Positions 17,671-27,297 of a stretch of 64,000 nucleotides of DNA are shown here, in pieces. The notes beneath the pieces were generated by a model, which was not told the DNA's origin, made no database searches, and worked only from the letters and a program-made list of their open reading frames with translations. Numbering within the stretch: position 1 is the stretch's first letter; each line of letters starts with the position of its first letter. The DNA comes from Marinospirillum sp031581385 (lineage in GTDB: Bacteria > Pseudomonadota > Gammaproteobacteria > Pseudomonadales > Halomonadaceae): assembly GCF_044810985.1 (NCBI RefSeq), contig NZ_CP085242.1, positions 930,001 to 994,000 of the forward strand, given 5' to 3'. The position numbers were made by a program, and so were the translations under genes.

Positions 17671-19311
17671 TTACTCTTTTGGCAAATTTTCCTGACTCTC
17701 GGGTTCAGCAACCTCCTCTTCTTCAGCTTCTTCAGAGTCAGCCACAGCCCAGGGTTCAGCAGGTGCAGTCGCACGCTCACCTTCACGGGGAGCAAAGCGC
17801 TCACCGGCCAGTGCTCTCAGCAGACCAAAGATCATACCCACAACAATCACCGAAAACGGCATGGCAGCAGTAATAACCGCAGACTGCAGGGTTTCCAGAC
17901 CCCCGGCCACCAAGAGAACACCCGTCAGCAGGGCCAGGAAAACACCCCAGAGCACACGATGTGCCGAGGGGGGATCGGCATCACCCCCGGAAAGAATGGT
18001 ATTGATGACCAGGGTACCGGCATTGGCAGACGTGATCAGATAGGTACCGATCAGAACAATCAGCAGAGTCGAAAACACCGGCGTCAACTGCCCGACACCC
18101 ATACCTTCCACCGTCACAAACAAAGCGGTGGAAACATCCTGCTCCACAGCCTGAACCACACCGCCTGGCCCGAACAGCTCCTGATAAAGAGCCGTGCCGC
18201 CAAACAAGCCGATCCAGACGATGGTGATCCCGGTGGGCACCAGAAGAACACCCATGACAAACTCACGGAAAGTGCGCCCACGGGAAATACGGGCAATAAA
18301 CATCCCCACAAAAGGCGACCAGGCCAGCCACCAACCCCAGAAGAAAACTGTCCAGTCCGCCTGCCAGGTATCACCGTGGGTCACATTGGTATGAAACGTC
18401 ATGCGCAGCAGGGTTTGAATATAATCCCCGGTGGCTTCAATGGTGACACCAATCAGATACTGGGTCGGCCCCAGCAACAGCATGAAAGTCACCGCAACAA
18501 TACTCAGCCAGAAGTTCATTTCCGAGAGCAGACGCACCCCCCTGGACACCCCCGACACCACCGAAGCCGTGGCAATGAACATAATCACCGCAATGACCGT
18601 CAACTGCAGCTGCGTGGAATTGGCCAGACCAAACACCTGACTCAAGCCCGCATTCATCTGCTGCACACCCAGGCCCAGCGTTGTTGCGATACCAAAAACC
18701 GTACCGAAAACGGCCAGCAGATCAATCACATCCCCCAGAGGGCCGCGCACCTTTTCGCCCAGCAAAGGGTAGAGAGCAGAACGCACCGTCAGCGGCAGAT
18801 CATGGCGGAAGGCAAAATAGGCCATGGTCAGGGCCACAAAAGAAAAGATCGCCCAGCCATTGATCCCCCAGTGAAAGAAGGACAAACGCATCGCCACCAC
18901 AGCGGCATCCCCTTCCGAGGTTCCCGGCATAACAAAAGGGTTGGCCTGAAACTGCATGATCGGCTGAGCCACCGACCAGAAGAGAATCCCCACGCCCGTA
19001 CCGGCCGCAAACAACATGCTGACCCAGGAAAAAAAGGTAAACTCCGGCAACTCGGCATCACCGCCCAGGCGCACATTCTTGTAACGCCCGGTGCCCAGCC
19101 AGATCATGAAAAACAGCAGGAAGGCCACCAGAATCACGTAGTACCATTCCAGAAAAGGGTTCAACATCTCGCGCAGTGCAGAAATTCCGGTCGCGCTGAC
19201 CTCCGTGTAGAGGCTGCCCATAATCACGGTCACCAAAACCATCAAAATGGATACCTTGGTCATCATGGGGTTCATTCCCTTGAACAAACCCTTGGTGGCC
19301 TGGTTATACAT
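17671..19311 (-). CDS. BCCT-family transporter (betaine/choline/carnitine type)
   Basis: This 546-residue, roughly 12-segment membrane protein belongs to the BCCT family, seen from GTGVGILFWSVAQPI, HWGINGWAIFSFVALTMAYF and FFWGWWLAWSPFVGMFIARISRGRTFREFV. Such carriers take up glycine betaine, choline, carnitine or dimethylsulfoniopropionate with sodium or protons, for osmoprotection or as food. The acidic C-terminal tail (EEAEEEEVAEPESQ) is long and could be regulatory. AAGGAG sits 5 bases before the ATG. An SDR gene lies directly upstream and an AGCS carrier downstream, which hints at catabolic use of an amino-acid-like solute; this is inference. Confidence 0.92.
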   Translation of the reverse strand: MYNQATKGLFKGMNPMMTKVSILMVLVTVIMGSLYTEVSATGISALREMLNPFLEWYYVILVAFLLFFMIWLGTGRYKNVRLGGDAELPEFTFFSWVSMLFAAGTGVGILFWSVAQPIMQFQANPFVMPGTSEGDAAVVAMRLSFFHWGINGWAIFSFVALTMAYFAFRHDLPLTVRSALYPLLGEKVRGPLGDVIDLLAVFGTVFGIATTLGLGVQQMNAGLSQVFGLANSTQLQLTVIAVIMFIATASVVSGVSRGVRLLSEMNFWLSIVAVTFMLLLGPTQYLIGVTIEATGDYIQTLLRMTFHTNVTHGDTWQADWTVFFWGWWLAWSPFVGMFIARISRGRTFREFVMGVLLVPTGITIVWIGLFGGTALYQELFGPGGVVQAVEQDVSTALFVTVEGMGVGQLTPVFSTLLIVLIGTYLITSANAGTLVINTILSGGDADPPSAHRVLWGVFLALLTGVLLVAGGLETLQSAVITAAMPFSVIVVGMIFGLLRALAGERFAPREGERATAPAEPWAVADSEEAEEEEVAEPESQENLPKE

Positions 19312-19368
19312 TAAAACTCCTTAGTGAAACAGATGGATTGTTTTTATCTCTTATACAAGCCCGGTCGA

Positions 19369-20121
19369 TCAGGATTTACCAGCCGTAAAGCCACCATCGA
19401 CCAAAAGGTTGGTCCCAGTCACAAAACTGGCTTCATCACTAACCAAAAACAAAAAAGCATTGGCGATTTCTTCAGGCCGACCCAGACGCTTCATGGGATG
19501 CAGATCAATCAAAAACTGGCGCATTTCATCATCCAGCGCTTCCAGCAAAGGCGTATCAATGTAACCCGGCCCGATGGAGTTCACGCGAATGCCTTTGGTT
19601 GCATATTCCAGCGCCAGAGTGCGAGTCATATTCACCACCCCACCCTTGGCTGCCGTATAAGCCGCCGTCTGCGACTGACCGAACACCCCCAGAATGGACG
19701 CACAATTCACAATACTGCCACTACCCTGTTTCTCCATAAAACGCAGAGCAGCCCGTGCCACCCGGAAAACCCCGGTCAGGTTGATATCAATCACCTTGTG
19801 GAAGTCATCATCCGTCACCTCCGTGGAAGCCCCCAGATTGCCGATACCGGCATTATTGAAAACACCATCCACACTACCCAACTCGGCCTGCATCTTATCC
19901 AGCAGGGCATCCACTTCAGCTGTGGAAGTCACATCTACCGGAACAAACAAACACCGGCCCGAGTGTTTGGCATCCAATTCCCGAGCACGTTTGTCACCCT
20001 CACTCGACGGCAGATCAGCAATCACCAGGTTGGCCCCTTCTTCCAGACAACGCTCAACCGAAGCCAATCCGATGCCGCTGGCACCCCCCGTCACCAGAAT
20101 ATTCTTGCCTTGCAGACGCAT
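19369..20121 (-). CDS. Short-chain dehydrogenase/reductase, substrate unknown
   Basis: This 251-residue classical SDR has the NAD(P)-binding TGGASGIG near residue 10, NNAGIGN near residue 88, the catalytic pair in AYTAAKGG (about 152-159), and PGYIDTP. A LVIADLPSS stretch with an acidic residue after the second strand suggests NAD preference. The start ATG at 20119-20121 follows AGGAGGT. It lies 57 bases before the BCCT gene and may form an operon with it; the substrate is not evident. Confidence 0.9.
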   Translation of the reverse strand: MRLQGKNILVTGGASGIGLASVERCLEEGANLVIADLPSSEGDKRARELDAKHSGRCLFVPVDVTSTAEVDALLDKMQAELGSVDGVFNNAGIGNLGASTEVTDDDFHKVIDINLTGVFRVARAALRFMEKQGSGSIVNCASILGVFGQSQTAAYTAAKGGVVNMTRTLALEYATKGIRVNSIGPGYIDTPLLEALDDEMRQFLIDLHPMKRLGRPEEIANAFLFLVSDEASFVTGTNLLVDGGFTAGKS

Positions 20122-20152
20122 AGCAGACCTCCATTTGTGAGTTTCCCTACAT

Positions 20153-20167
20153 CTTATACCAGATAAG
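20153..20167. promoter_or_regulatory. Inverted repeat upstream of the SDR gene
   Basis: CTTAT-ACCAG-ATAAG is a perfect 5-5-5 inverted repeat 32 bases upstream of the SDR start, in the spacer shared with the divergent secreted-protein gene. It could be an operator for the SDR-BCCT-AGCS run, but no regulator gene is adjacent. Confidence 0.35.
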
Positions 20168-20271
20168 CAAAAGCTGCTGCCCGCACAACCAAAAACGGAT
20201 AAAACCCGACCCGATCGCTTGGAAAAATTCGCCACAAAAGCTAAGGTTAGAAAAAAACCTAGGAGCCAGTC

Positions 20272-20823
20272 ATGCGTTTTCTGATTTTCACCCTCTTAAG
20301 CCTGCTGGCTTTCAGCGCCAGCGCCGCCAACCTCAGCGACAGCGAAGTTCAACGCTGGATCGACACCCACCCGCAAATACAAGCCGGGCTGGATCAACAC
20401 GATGATCTTTTTCCCGAAGAGGATGAAGATGCCATGAGCTTCAACATGGAACAGATCTTTGCTGAAGGCATTGAAGAACTGCGCAAAGCCGGACTCTACG
20501 ACGAATTCAACAGCCAGATTCAGGACGCTGGTTTCAACGGTGTTGAACACTGGACAGACACCACCCAGAGCATCACCCTCGCCTACATGGCTTTGGCCAT
20601 GGAAGACAGCCCCCACAGCCGCCAGATGATTGAAAGACAACTGGAAGAAATTCGCACCTCCCCAAACATCCCCGAACAACAAAGAGCCAGCTACGAAGCC
20701 ATGATGACCAGCTCCCTGGAAATGATGGACATGGCCGAACAAGTACCCGATGCCGACAAAGAAACCGTACGGCCCCACCTGCCCCAGCTTGAAGACATGT
20801 TTCAAATGGAGCCTGAGTATTGA
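20272..20823 (+). CDS. Unknown secreted acidic protein
   Basis: This 183-residue protein starts with a clear signal peptide, cleaved probably after FSASA at residues 14-18. The mature part is helical, acidic and methionine-rich, with no cysteine and no motif I recognise. AGGAG precedes the ATG. It diverges from the SDR gene and stands alone. A periplasmic role is likely; the function is unknown. Confidence 0.75.
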   Translation: MRFLIFTLLSLLAFSASAANLSDSEVQRWIDTHPQIQAGLDQHDDLFPEEDEDAMSFNMEQIFAEGIEELRKAGLYDEFNSQIQDAGFNGVEHWTDTTQSITLAYMALAMEDSPHSRQMIERQLEEIRTSPNIPEQQRASYEAMMTSSLEMMDMAEQVPDADKETVRPHLPQLEDMFQMEPEY

Positions 20824-20859
20824 GAGTGTTATGCCCGGAAAGTTGATACTCTGAAATGA

Positions 20860-20888
20860 GTTGACCACTCTATGAATAAGTGGTCGAC
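20860..20888. other. Stem-loop in the 3' region of the secreted-protein gene
   Basis: GTTGACCACT (20860-20869) and AGTGGTCGAC (20879-20888) form a 10-pair RNA stem with one G-U pair and a 9-base loop. No T run follows, so it may protect the mRNA end. A weaker, T-rich hairpin lies 56 bases on. Confidence 0.5.
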
Positions 20889-20944
20889 GAATTTGTAGCA
20901 AAGGGAAGTTTTTGTTTGACGAGAAGGAGGGTGAAGCAGCTTTT

Positions 20945-20969
20945 AAAGCCTTGGCTTGCAGGGCTTTTT
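20945..20969 (+). terminator. Possible terminator after the secreted-protein gene
   Basis: AAAGCC (20945-20950) pairs with GGCTTT (20962-20967) across an 11-base loop and the 3' arm runs into TTTTT. The stem is short, so confidence is modest. It sits just before the convergent membrane-anchored gene ends. Confidence 0.4.
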
Positions 20970-20970
20970 A

Positions 20971-21519
20971 TCATGCGTACTTATTGGTGTCGTTAAATCT
21001 ATCGACCAGCAGCTTCACGTCTTTCAGGCTGGTCAGGTATTTATCAATTTTCTTTTTGCCTGTTTTTGCCATAAATTGCAGTAACACCTTGACCAACCAA
21101 ATTGCAACTTCAGATTTAAGAAAAGGCGTGTAAGCCAAAAATGACCGAACCATGTTGTATTGAAACCTTAGCTTCAGATCATTTATTTGCTTATTATCGA
21201 CAGTAACTTGATCTGCTTTACCTTCCATACTTTTTAACTTTTGAACATGGCGAGCAAAACGTCTGAGATCAAAGATGATCATTTTTTTGTTATGATAGTG
21301 CTCAATAATGGTGTTCAAACCATCGAGCAGCTGACGGGCCGCGTGATACTCTTCACGGGTTAGCTGGTGCTGGTTGTCAGCAATAAAAGCAAGAGTATCC
21401 CTTCTCAGCTGACAGAAGCGGAAAAGGTGACGGTCGTGTTTTTCGATGCTTTTGAATTTGATGATCTGGTAGATCAGGAACATTGCTACCAGAAATGCTA
21501 TCACGTAGTACATGGCCAA
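20971..21519 (-). CDS. Unknown membrane-anchored helical protein
   Basis: The 182-residue product begins with one transmembrane segment (YYVIAFLVAMFLIYQIIKF) and continues as a basic, helix-rich cytoplasmic domain without a recognised motif. A GAGGAG site lies 8 bases before a TTG (21517-21519), which makes that TTG a better start than the ATG two codons later. The gene is somewhat AT-richer than its neighbours and has no obvious partner. Confidence 0.65.
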   Translation of the reverse strand: MAMYYVIAFLVAMFLIYQIIKFKSIEKHDRHLFRFCQLRRDTLAFIADNQHQLTREEYHAARQLLDGLNTIIEHYHNKKMIIFDLRRFARHVQKLKSMEGKADQVTVDNKQINDLKLRFQYNMVRSFLAYTPFLKSEVAIWLVKVLLQFMAKTGKKKIDKYLTSLKDVKLLVDRFNDTNKYA

Positions 21520-21602
21520 CCACGTTACTCCTCACTTTTTCCTGTTGTGACTGCTGGCTTAGCTGCTTTTTAATCAAAATGCTTATCTACCAGAACTCTG
21601 AG

Positions 21603-21621
21603 CATGGCATATCCAGCCATG
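21603..21621. other. Hairpin downstream of urtE
   Basis: CATGGC and GCCATG form a 6-base stem with a 7-base loop in the gap after urtE. No T run follows on either strand, so it is not a clear terminator of the urea operon. Confidence 0.35.
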
Positions 21622-21647
21622 TGACTCCAGCTTGGGTACGAACACCC

Positions 21648-22346
21648 TCAAACCGTCAAGTGCTTTTTAATCAGCTCATCACTCAGTTCAGCTATCTCCC
21701 CTTCGGCCTGGTTTTGCCCCCGGTCCATGATGACGAAGCGGTCGGCAAATTTGCGGGCGAAGGGGAGTTTTTGTTCGACCAGGAGTACGGTGAGTTGGTC
21801 TTCGGCTATCAGGGTGCGGATGACCTCTCCGATCTGTTGGACGATGTTGGGTTGAATGCCTTCGCCAGGTTCATCAAGAATCAGTAGTCGGGGTTCCAGA
21901 ACCAGGGCACGGCCAATGGCAAGTTGTTGCTGCTGACCGCCGGAGAGGTCACCACCCCGGCGATGGCGCATTTCCTGAAGTACGGGGAAGAGTTCGTAGA
22001 TGCGTTCAGGAATTTTTTTCTGGCCGTCACGGCGGGCGGCCAGGCCGGTGCGCAGGTTATCTTCAACAGTCAGCAGGGGGAAGATCTGACGCCCTTGGGG
22101 CACATAGCCGATGCCCAGGCGCGAGCGCTCTTCCACCGGTTTGCGGGTCAGTTCGATATCGCCTTGATACAGCAGGCTCCCGCTCTTGATGGCTTCCTCG
22201 CCCATGATGGCTTTCATCAGGGTGGTCTTGCCCACCCCGTTACGCCCCATCACGCAGGTACAGCGACCTTTGGGGGCTTCCAGAGAAAGGTCTTTGAGGG
22301 TGTGGCTTTGCCCGTAATACTGGTTGATCTGGTTAATTTTCAGCAT
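21648..22346 (-). CDS. urtE: Urea ABC transporter ATP-binding protein UrtE
   Basis: UrtE is one of two cytoplasmic ATPases that drive urea import by UrtABCDE. The 232-residue protein has Walker A (GRNGVGKTT), the ABC signature LSGGQQQQLAIGRAL and Walker B (LLILDEP). It is LivF-like, and the order urtA-B-C-D-E fixes its identity. The start codon overlaps the urtD stop by one base (TGATG), a sign of translational coupling. It is the last gene of the operon. Confidence 0.94.
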   Translation of the reverse strand: MLKINQINQYYGQSHTLKDLSLEAPKGRCTCVMGRNGVGKTTLMKAIMGEEAIKSGSLLYQGDIELTRKPVEERSRLGIGYVPQGRQIFPLLTVEDNLRTGLAARRDGQKKIPERIYELFPVLQEMRHRRGGDLSGGQQQQLAIGRALVLEPRLLILDEPGEGIQPNIVQQIGEVIRTLIAEDQLTVLLVEQKLPFARKFADRFVIMDRGQNQAEGEIAELSDELIKKHLTV

Positions 22347-23170
22347 CAGGCTTCTTCTCCCAGGTAAACTTCAATGACTTTCGGGTTGTTGGACACCTGA
22401 TCCATGGTGCCTTCCGCCAGAACGCTGCCCTGATGCAGAACCGTGACCTGCCGCGCCAGAGAGCGCACAAAACCCATGTCATGCTCGACCACAACGACGG
22501 ATTGTTTCCCAGCCAGGCTGGTGAGCAGTTCGGCGGTTTTTTCCATTTCCTGTTCGGTCATCCCGGCCACAGGCTCATCCACCAGCAGCAGGCGAGGGCG
22601 TTGCATCAGCAGCATGCCGATTTCCAGCCATTGTTTCTGACCATGGGAAAGAATGCCGGCCTGTTGCTGCCAGAGCTCTTTCAGGCCAATCAATTCCAAT
22701 ACTTCTTCGATTCGGGCACGGATTTCTCCGTTCATCTGCTCCACCAGCGTGGGCAGGATGCCCTTGTTGGTTGCGCGCGCCAGCTCCAGGTTCTGAAAGA
22801 CAGTCAGGGCTTCAAAAACCGTGGGTTTCTGAAATTTGCGGCCTATGCCCAGGCTGGCAATGTCCGGTTCATTCATGGTCAGCAGGTTATGGCGGCTGCC
22901 AAACCAGACCGAACCTTCATCAGGTCGGGTCTTGCCGGTGATGATGTCCATCAGGGTTGTCTTGCCCGCACCATTGGGGCCGATGATGCAGCGCAGCTCG
23001 CCATCATCCACGGTCAGGTTCAGCCCATTAATCGCCTTGAAGCCATCAAAGCTGACGCTGACATCCTCCATGTAAAGGATGGGGCCGTGGCGCACATCCA
23101 CCGGGGAAATCTGCGGTGCCAGAAAATCAAACACCCTGTCCCGACGTGCCATTTGCTGAATAAAACTCAT
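22346..23170 (-). CDS. urtD: Urea ABC transporter ATP-binding protein UrtD
   Basis: UrtD is the second ATPase of the urea importer. The 274-residue protein has Walker A (GPNGAGKTTL), a LivG-type signature LSHGQKQWLEIGM and Walker B (LLLVDEPVAGM). The start at ATG 23168-23170 overlaps the urtC stop by 4 bases (ATGA); the open frame upstream belongs to urtC territory. About 30 residues precede the ATPase domain, as is common for UrtD. Confidence 0.94.
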   Translation of the reverse strand: MSFIQQMARRDRVFDFLAPQISPVDVRHGPILYMEDVSVSFDGFKAINGLNLTVDDGELRCIIGPNGAGKTTLMDIITGKTRPDEGSVWFGSRHNLLTMNEPDIASLGIGRKFQKPTVFEALTVFQNLELARATNKGILPTLVEQMNGEIRARIEEVLELIGLKELWQQQAGILSHGQKQWLEIGMLLMQRPRLLLVDEPVAGMTEQEMEKTAELLTSLAGKQSVVVVEHDMGFVRSLARQVTVLHQGSVLAEGTMDQVSNNPKVIEVYLGEEA

Positions 23171-24270
23171 GCGCTTGCCTCCTCTGTGCGTTGCTTCCGA
23201 CGCCAGCTCAGCAAACCGGCTATCCCTTTGGGCAAAAAGACGGTGACGATGACAAAGAGTGCCCCCAGGGCAAACAACCAAGCATCCGGCATCACCCCGG
23301 TGAAGTAGGTTTTCGCGTAGTTGACCAGCAGAGCACCAATCACTGCGCCGTAGAGGGTGGCCCGTCCACCCAGAGCCACCCAGATGACGATTTCAATGGA
23401 GAAAATGGGTGAAAACTCACTGGGGTTGATAATCCCCACCTGGGGCACATAGAGAGCACCGGCCACCCCGGCCAGCATGGCGGAAAGCACAAAGACAAAA
23501 AGCTGAACTCTTTCCACCCGATAACCCAGAAAACGCACGCGGGCTTCGGCATCCCGGCTGGCAATACACACCCGGCCCAGTTTGCTGTTGATCACGGCCC
23601 GACACAGCCAGTAACCCAGCCCCAGCGCAACGCCTGAGGCAATGAACAGGCCCAGACGGGTGGCATCCGTGCGCAGATCAAAACCCAGAAGGTCGCGAAA
23701 ATCGGTCAGACCGTTATTACCGCCAAAGCCCATTTCATTACGGAAAAAGGCCAGCATCAGCGCAAAGGTCAAGGCCTGGGTGATGATCGACAGGTAAACG
23801 CCGGTCACCCGTGAGCGAAAGGCCAGAAAACCGAAAACCAGAGCCAGCAGACCGGGAGCCAGAAGCACCATGGCAAAGGCAAACCAGGCCATGTCAAAAC
23901 CCAGCCAGTACCAGGGCAGGCTGTCCCAGTTGAGGAAAACCATAAAATCCGGCAGATCCGCGTTGCCATAAACACCCCGGTCACCGATCTGGCGCATCAG
24001 GTACATGCCCATGGCATAGCCGCCCAGAGCAAAAAAGGCCCCGTGCCCCAGGCTGAGAATACCCAGATAACCCCAGACCAGATCCACGGCCACCGCCAGC
24101 AGCGCATAGCTGAGGTATTTACCCAGCAGGTTCACGGTGTAGGCGGAAAAATGCAGGGGATGACCTTCCGGCACAGCTAAGTGCAAAAGGGTCACCAGAA
24201 TCAGGGAAGCCAGCAACAAACCCAGGAAAATACGAGTCGAGCGTTCAGTTAAAGGTTGTGTCAGCCACAT
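23167..24270 (-). CDS. urtC: Urea ABC transporter permease UrtC
   Basis: UrtC is the second membrane permease of the urea importer and resembles LivM. The 367-residue protein has about nine hydrophobic segments and the conserved LGHGAFFALGGYAMGMYL, with the coupling region around RVRFLGYRVERVQLFVFVLSAM. It starts three bases after urtB stops and overlaps urtD. Confidence 0.94.
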   Translation of the reverse strand: MWLTQPLTERSTRIFLGLLLASLILVTLLHLAVPEGHPLHFSAYTVNLLGKYLSYALLAVAVDLVWGYLGILSLGHGAFFALGGYAMGMYLMRQIGDRGVYGNADLPDFMVFLNWDSLPWYWLGFDMAWFAFAMVLLAPGLLALVFGFLAFRSRVTGVYLSIITQALTFALMLAFFRNEMGFGGNNGLTDFRDLLGFDLRTDATRLGLFIASGVALGLGYWLCRAVINSKLGRVCIASRDAEARVRFLGYRVERVQLFVFVLSAMLAGVAGALYVPQVGIINPSEFSPIFSIEIVIWVALGGRATLYGAVIGALLVNYAKTYFTGVMPDAWLFALGALFVIVTVFLPKGIAGLLSWRRKQRTEEASA

Positions 24271-24273
24271 GGA

Positions 24274-25881
24274 TCAATCCCCCGCTGCCCGGCCTTTCTG
24301 CGGAAAGAGTCCGCGCGGGCGCTTTTGAATGAAAAGGATAATGAACACGAGTACCAGGATCTTGGCCAGAACAGCACCGGCCCAGGGTTCCAGCACCTGA
24401 TTGATCACCCCCAGCGACATGCCCGCCACCAGAGTGCCCCAGAGATTGCCGACACCGCCGAAGACCACCACCATGAAGGAGTCAATAATATAGTTCTGGC
24501 CCAGATTGGGACCGACATTGGTCAGTTGCGACAGGGCCACACCCGCCAGACCGGCAACCCCTGAACCCAGCCCAAAGGTGAGCATATCCACACGGGTTGC
24601 CCTGATGCCCATGGAGCGGGCCATGGCCCGGTTCTGGGTGACAGCCCGGACTTCCAGCCCCAGACGGGTACGCTTCATGATGTAAATTAGCAGCCCGAAA
24701 ACCACCAGAGCAAAAGCCAGCACATAAAGTCGGTTGAGCGTCAGGGAAAGAGCATCATTGATCATCAGGGAACCGCTCATCCATTCCGGAGTGATCACGG
24801 TTCGGTTTTGCGGGGAAATCACCGTGCGTACCAACTGCTGCAGAATCAGGCTGATACCAAAGGTTGCCAGCAGGGTTTCCAGAGGGCGGCCTTTCAGGAA
24901 CTGAATCACACTGCGCTCTATCGCCACTCCCGCCAGAGCGGAGACCAGAAAGCCTGCGGGTATAGAAAGAATCAGTGCCAGGCCCGGCTGGCCGGGGAAA
25001 AGCTGTTGCATGGCCCAGGTGGTATAAGCGCCCAGCATGATCAGTTCGCCATGTGCCATATTGATCACGCCCATGACGCCAAAGGTGATTGCCAGACCGA
25101 TGGCAGCCAGAACCAGAACCGAACCCAGAGAAAGACCGAAATACAGGGTTTCGGCCATGTCATTGATTTTTAATTTCTGTTGAATGCTGTTTACAGCCAT
25201 CTGGGCTTCCTGTGCCAGCACAGGATCATCCCCGGATGCAGCACGATTAAGGGCCACTCTGACCCGGCTGTGCAGACTGCCCCGAAGTGTTTCGATGGCC
25301 TGAAGATCGCCCTTTTCTTCCAGACGGTAAATAGCCAGTGCCTGGGCAAGGCGTTTTTTCACCTGGAGGTTTTCTTCTTTCGCCTGAAGGTTGCTGATGA
25401 CCTCTTCAAGATCGGCATCCACTTCACCCATCAAGCGGACTGCCGAGGCCAGGCGCTGATCCACTTGTGAGGAGTAGAGATCGACTACAGCCAGGGCACT
25501 GCGCAACTGATTACGCAAAGCATTGTTGATACCTATCCGATCCAGATCGCGTCTGGACATCTCACCCAGGTCGTCACCGCTCAGGGCATCTTCAACCGGC
25601 CAGCTGCGACCGCGGTTATCAACCACTACCACAAAGTGACCCTGATCCGTCCGCTGCAGGCGTCCATCCAACAAAGCAGACAACCAGTAGCGGGTGCGGG
25701 GGTGATTGCTGGCAATCAGTTGGTTGATGGCCTGGCTTTTGTCCACATAGGAGCGCACATCCAAAGCCTCAAGCAACGCCTGACCCTGGATATCCTGATT
25801 AGAGGAACCAGGTTCAGCCAGAGCCGGAACCGTCCAGCCAACAAGCATCCCGATAAACAGACAGGCAAACAAACGCCTCAT
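24274..25881 (-). CDS. urtB: Urea ABC transporter permease UrtB with periplasmic N-terminal domain
   Basis: UrtB is a LivH-like permease. The 535-residue protein starts with a signal peptide (MRRLFACLFIGMLVGWTVPALA), then has about 210 soluble, helix-rich residues, then the permease part from about residue 240 (NMAHGELIMLGAYTTW, SVAGVALSQLTN-like region). The long N-terminal extension is usual for proteobacterial UrtB. AAGGA lies 7 bases before the ATG. A stem-loop separates it from urtA. Confidence 0.94.
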   Translation of the reverse strand: MRRLFACLFIGMLVGWTVPALAEPGSSNQDIQGQALLEALDVRSYVDKSQAINQLIASNHPRTRYWLSALLDGRLQRTDQGHFVVVVDNRGRSWPVEDALSGDDLGEMSRRDLDRIGINNALRNQLRSALAVVDLYSSQVDQRLASAVRLMGEVDADLEEVISNLQAKEENLQVKKRLAQALAIYRLEEKGDLQAIETLRGSLHSRVRVALNRAASGDDPVLAQEAQMAVNSIQQKLKINDMAETLYFGLSLGSVLVLAAIGLAITFGVMGVINMAHGELIMLGAYTTWAMQQLFPGQPGLALILSIPAGFLVSALAGVAIERSVIQFLKGRPLETLLATFGISLILQQLVRTVISPQNRTVITPEWMSGSLMINDALSLTLNRLYVLAFALVVFGLLIYIMKRTRLGLEVRAVTQNRAMARSMGIRATRVDMLTFGLGSGVAGLAGVALSQLTNVGPNLGQNYIIDSFMVVVFGGVGNLWGTLVAGMSLGVINQVLEPWAGAVLAKILVLVFIILFIQKRPRGLFPQKGRAAGD

Positions 25882-25913
25882 AGCCCTATCCTTTTTTTGA
25901 AAACTTCTGACCT

Positions 25914-25948
25914 CTACCCTGCCGCCCCAGTCTGGAGCAACAGGGTAG
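25914..25948. other. Stem-loop between urtA and urtB
   Basis: CTACCCTG (25914-25921) and CAGGGTAG (25941-25948) form a perfect 8-base stem. No T run follows on the coding strand. Such loops after binding-protein genes often stabilise the upstream message so that more binding protein than permease is made; that role is inferred here. Confidence 0.55.
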
Positions 25949-25972
25949 TGGCACCTTTACAAGCAGCCAGCC

Positions 25973-27283
25973 TTAGTCTTCGGTGGCTTCACTGCCCCCG
26001 CAGCGACCGGTTTTGACATTGAAGTTGCCGCAGTCCAGAGGCTTGCGCCAGTCAGAAATCAGGTCACGTGAACCGGGTAGATAGTCCGACCAGGCATCAC
26101 CGGCAACGGTGGACGGTGTTTCCCAGACCACATCAAACTGACCGTTGTCCTGGATCTCGCCAATCAACACCGGCTTGGTGATGTGGTGGTTGGGCATCAT
26201 GGCCGCATAACCACCAGTCAGGTTGGGCACGGTAACCCCGATAATGGAGTCCTTGACGGCTTCCACTTCAGTGGTTCCTGCCTTGCGAACGGCCTCAGTC
26301 CACATGTTGAAGCCGATGTAGTGAGCTTCCATGGGATCATTGGTCACCGCCATGTCATCGCCGGTGTACTCAATCCAGGCATCAATGAAGTCGTAGTTGA
26401 CGTCGGTATCCACGCTCATGAAGTAGTTCCAGGCCGCCAGATGACCGACCAGAGGGCCGGTGTCGATACCGGTCAGTTCCTGCTCACCCACAGAAAAGGC
26501 GACAACGGGAATATCGGCGGCATCAATGCCCTGGTTGCCCAGTTCGGTGTAAAAGGGCACATTGGCATCACCATTGATGGTGGAAACTACGGCGGTTTTC
26601 TTGCCTTCACTGCCAAAGCTGCTGATATCAGAGACAATGTTCTGCCAATCAGAATGACCGAAGGGGGTGTAGTTGATCATGATGTCTTCTTCCGCCACTC
26701 CGAATTCTTCCTTCAGATAGGCTTCCAGAATGCGGTTGGTGGTACGTGGATAAACATAATCCGTACCCGCCAGAACCCAACGTTCAACACCCACCTGATC
26801 ATGCAGGTAGTTGACCGCAGGAATCGCCTGCTGGTTGGGTGCTGCACCGGTGTAGAAAACGTTCTCCGAGGATTCTTCACCTTCATACTGTACCGGGTAG
26901 AAAAGCAGGCCATTCAGCTCTTCCACAACCGGAAGAACGGACTTGCGGGAAACCGAAGTCCAGTTCCCGAAGATGACATCCACTTCTTCCTGATCCAGCA
27001 GCTCACGTGCTTTTTCCGCAAACAGCGGCCAGTCAGAAGCCGGGTCCACGACCACGGCTTCCAGTTCACGGCCCAGCAGGCCGCCTTCGGCATTTTGTTT
27101 TTCCACCAGCATTTCAATGGTGTCCTTGAGGACGGTTTCACTGATGGCCATGGTGCCGGACAGGGAGTGAAGTACACCCACCTTGATGGGGTCCTGGGCG
27201 AAGGCTTGGGTGGCTCCCAGGGCCATAGCCGTGCTCAGGCTGGTGGTTACGGCGATTTTTTTCAGTTTATTAGGTAGTTTCAT
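25973..27283 (-). CDS. urtA: Urea ABC transporter substrate-binding protein UrtA
   Basis: UrtA is the periplasmic receptor of the urea importer. The 436-residue protein has a signal peptide (LKKIAVTTSLSTAMALGATQAFA) and the binding fold of the LivJ/AmiC type. Conserved family segments are VGVLHSLSGTMAISE, IFGNWTSVSRKSVLPVVEE, LFYPVQYEGEESS and MEAHYIGFNMW. Two ATG codons lie side by side; the second (27281-27283) is 7 bases from GGAG and is preferred. It begins 14 bases after the GntR gene, so the regulator and importer share a message. Confidence 0.95.
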   Translation of the reverse strand: MKLPNKLKKIAVTTSLSTAMALGATQAFAQDPIKVGVLHSLSGTMAISETVLKDTIEMLVEKQNAEGGLLGRELEAVVVDPASDWPLFAEKARELLDQEEVDVIFGNWTSVSRKSVLPVVEELNGLLFYPVQYEGEESSENVFYTGAAPNQQAIPAVNYLHDQVGVERWVLAGTDYVYPRTTNRILEAYLKEEFGVAEEDIMINYTPFGHSDWQNIVSDISSFGSEGKKTAVVSTINGDANVPFYTELGNQGIDAADIPVVAFSVGEQELTGIDTGPLVGHLAAWNYFMSVDTDVNYDFIDAWIEYTGDDMAVTNDPMEAHYIGFNMWTEAVRKAGTTEVEAVKDSIIGVTVPNLTGGYAAMMPNHHITKPVLIGEIQDNGQFDVVWETPSTVAGDAWSDYLPGSRDLISDWRKPLDCGNFNVKTGRCGGSEATED

Positions 27284-27297
27284 CATGTTGCTCCGCT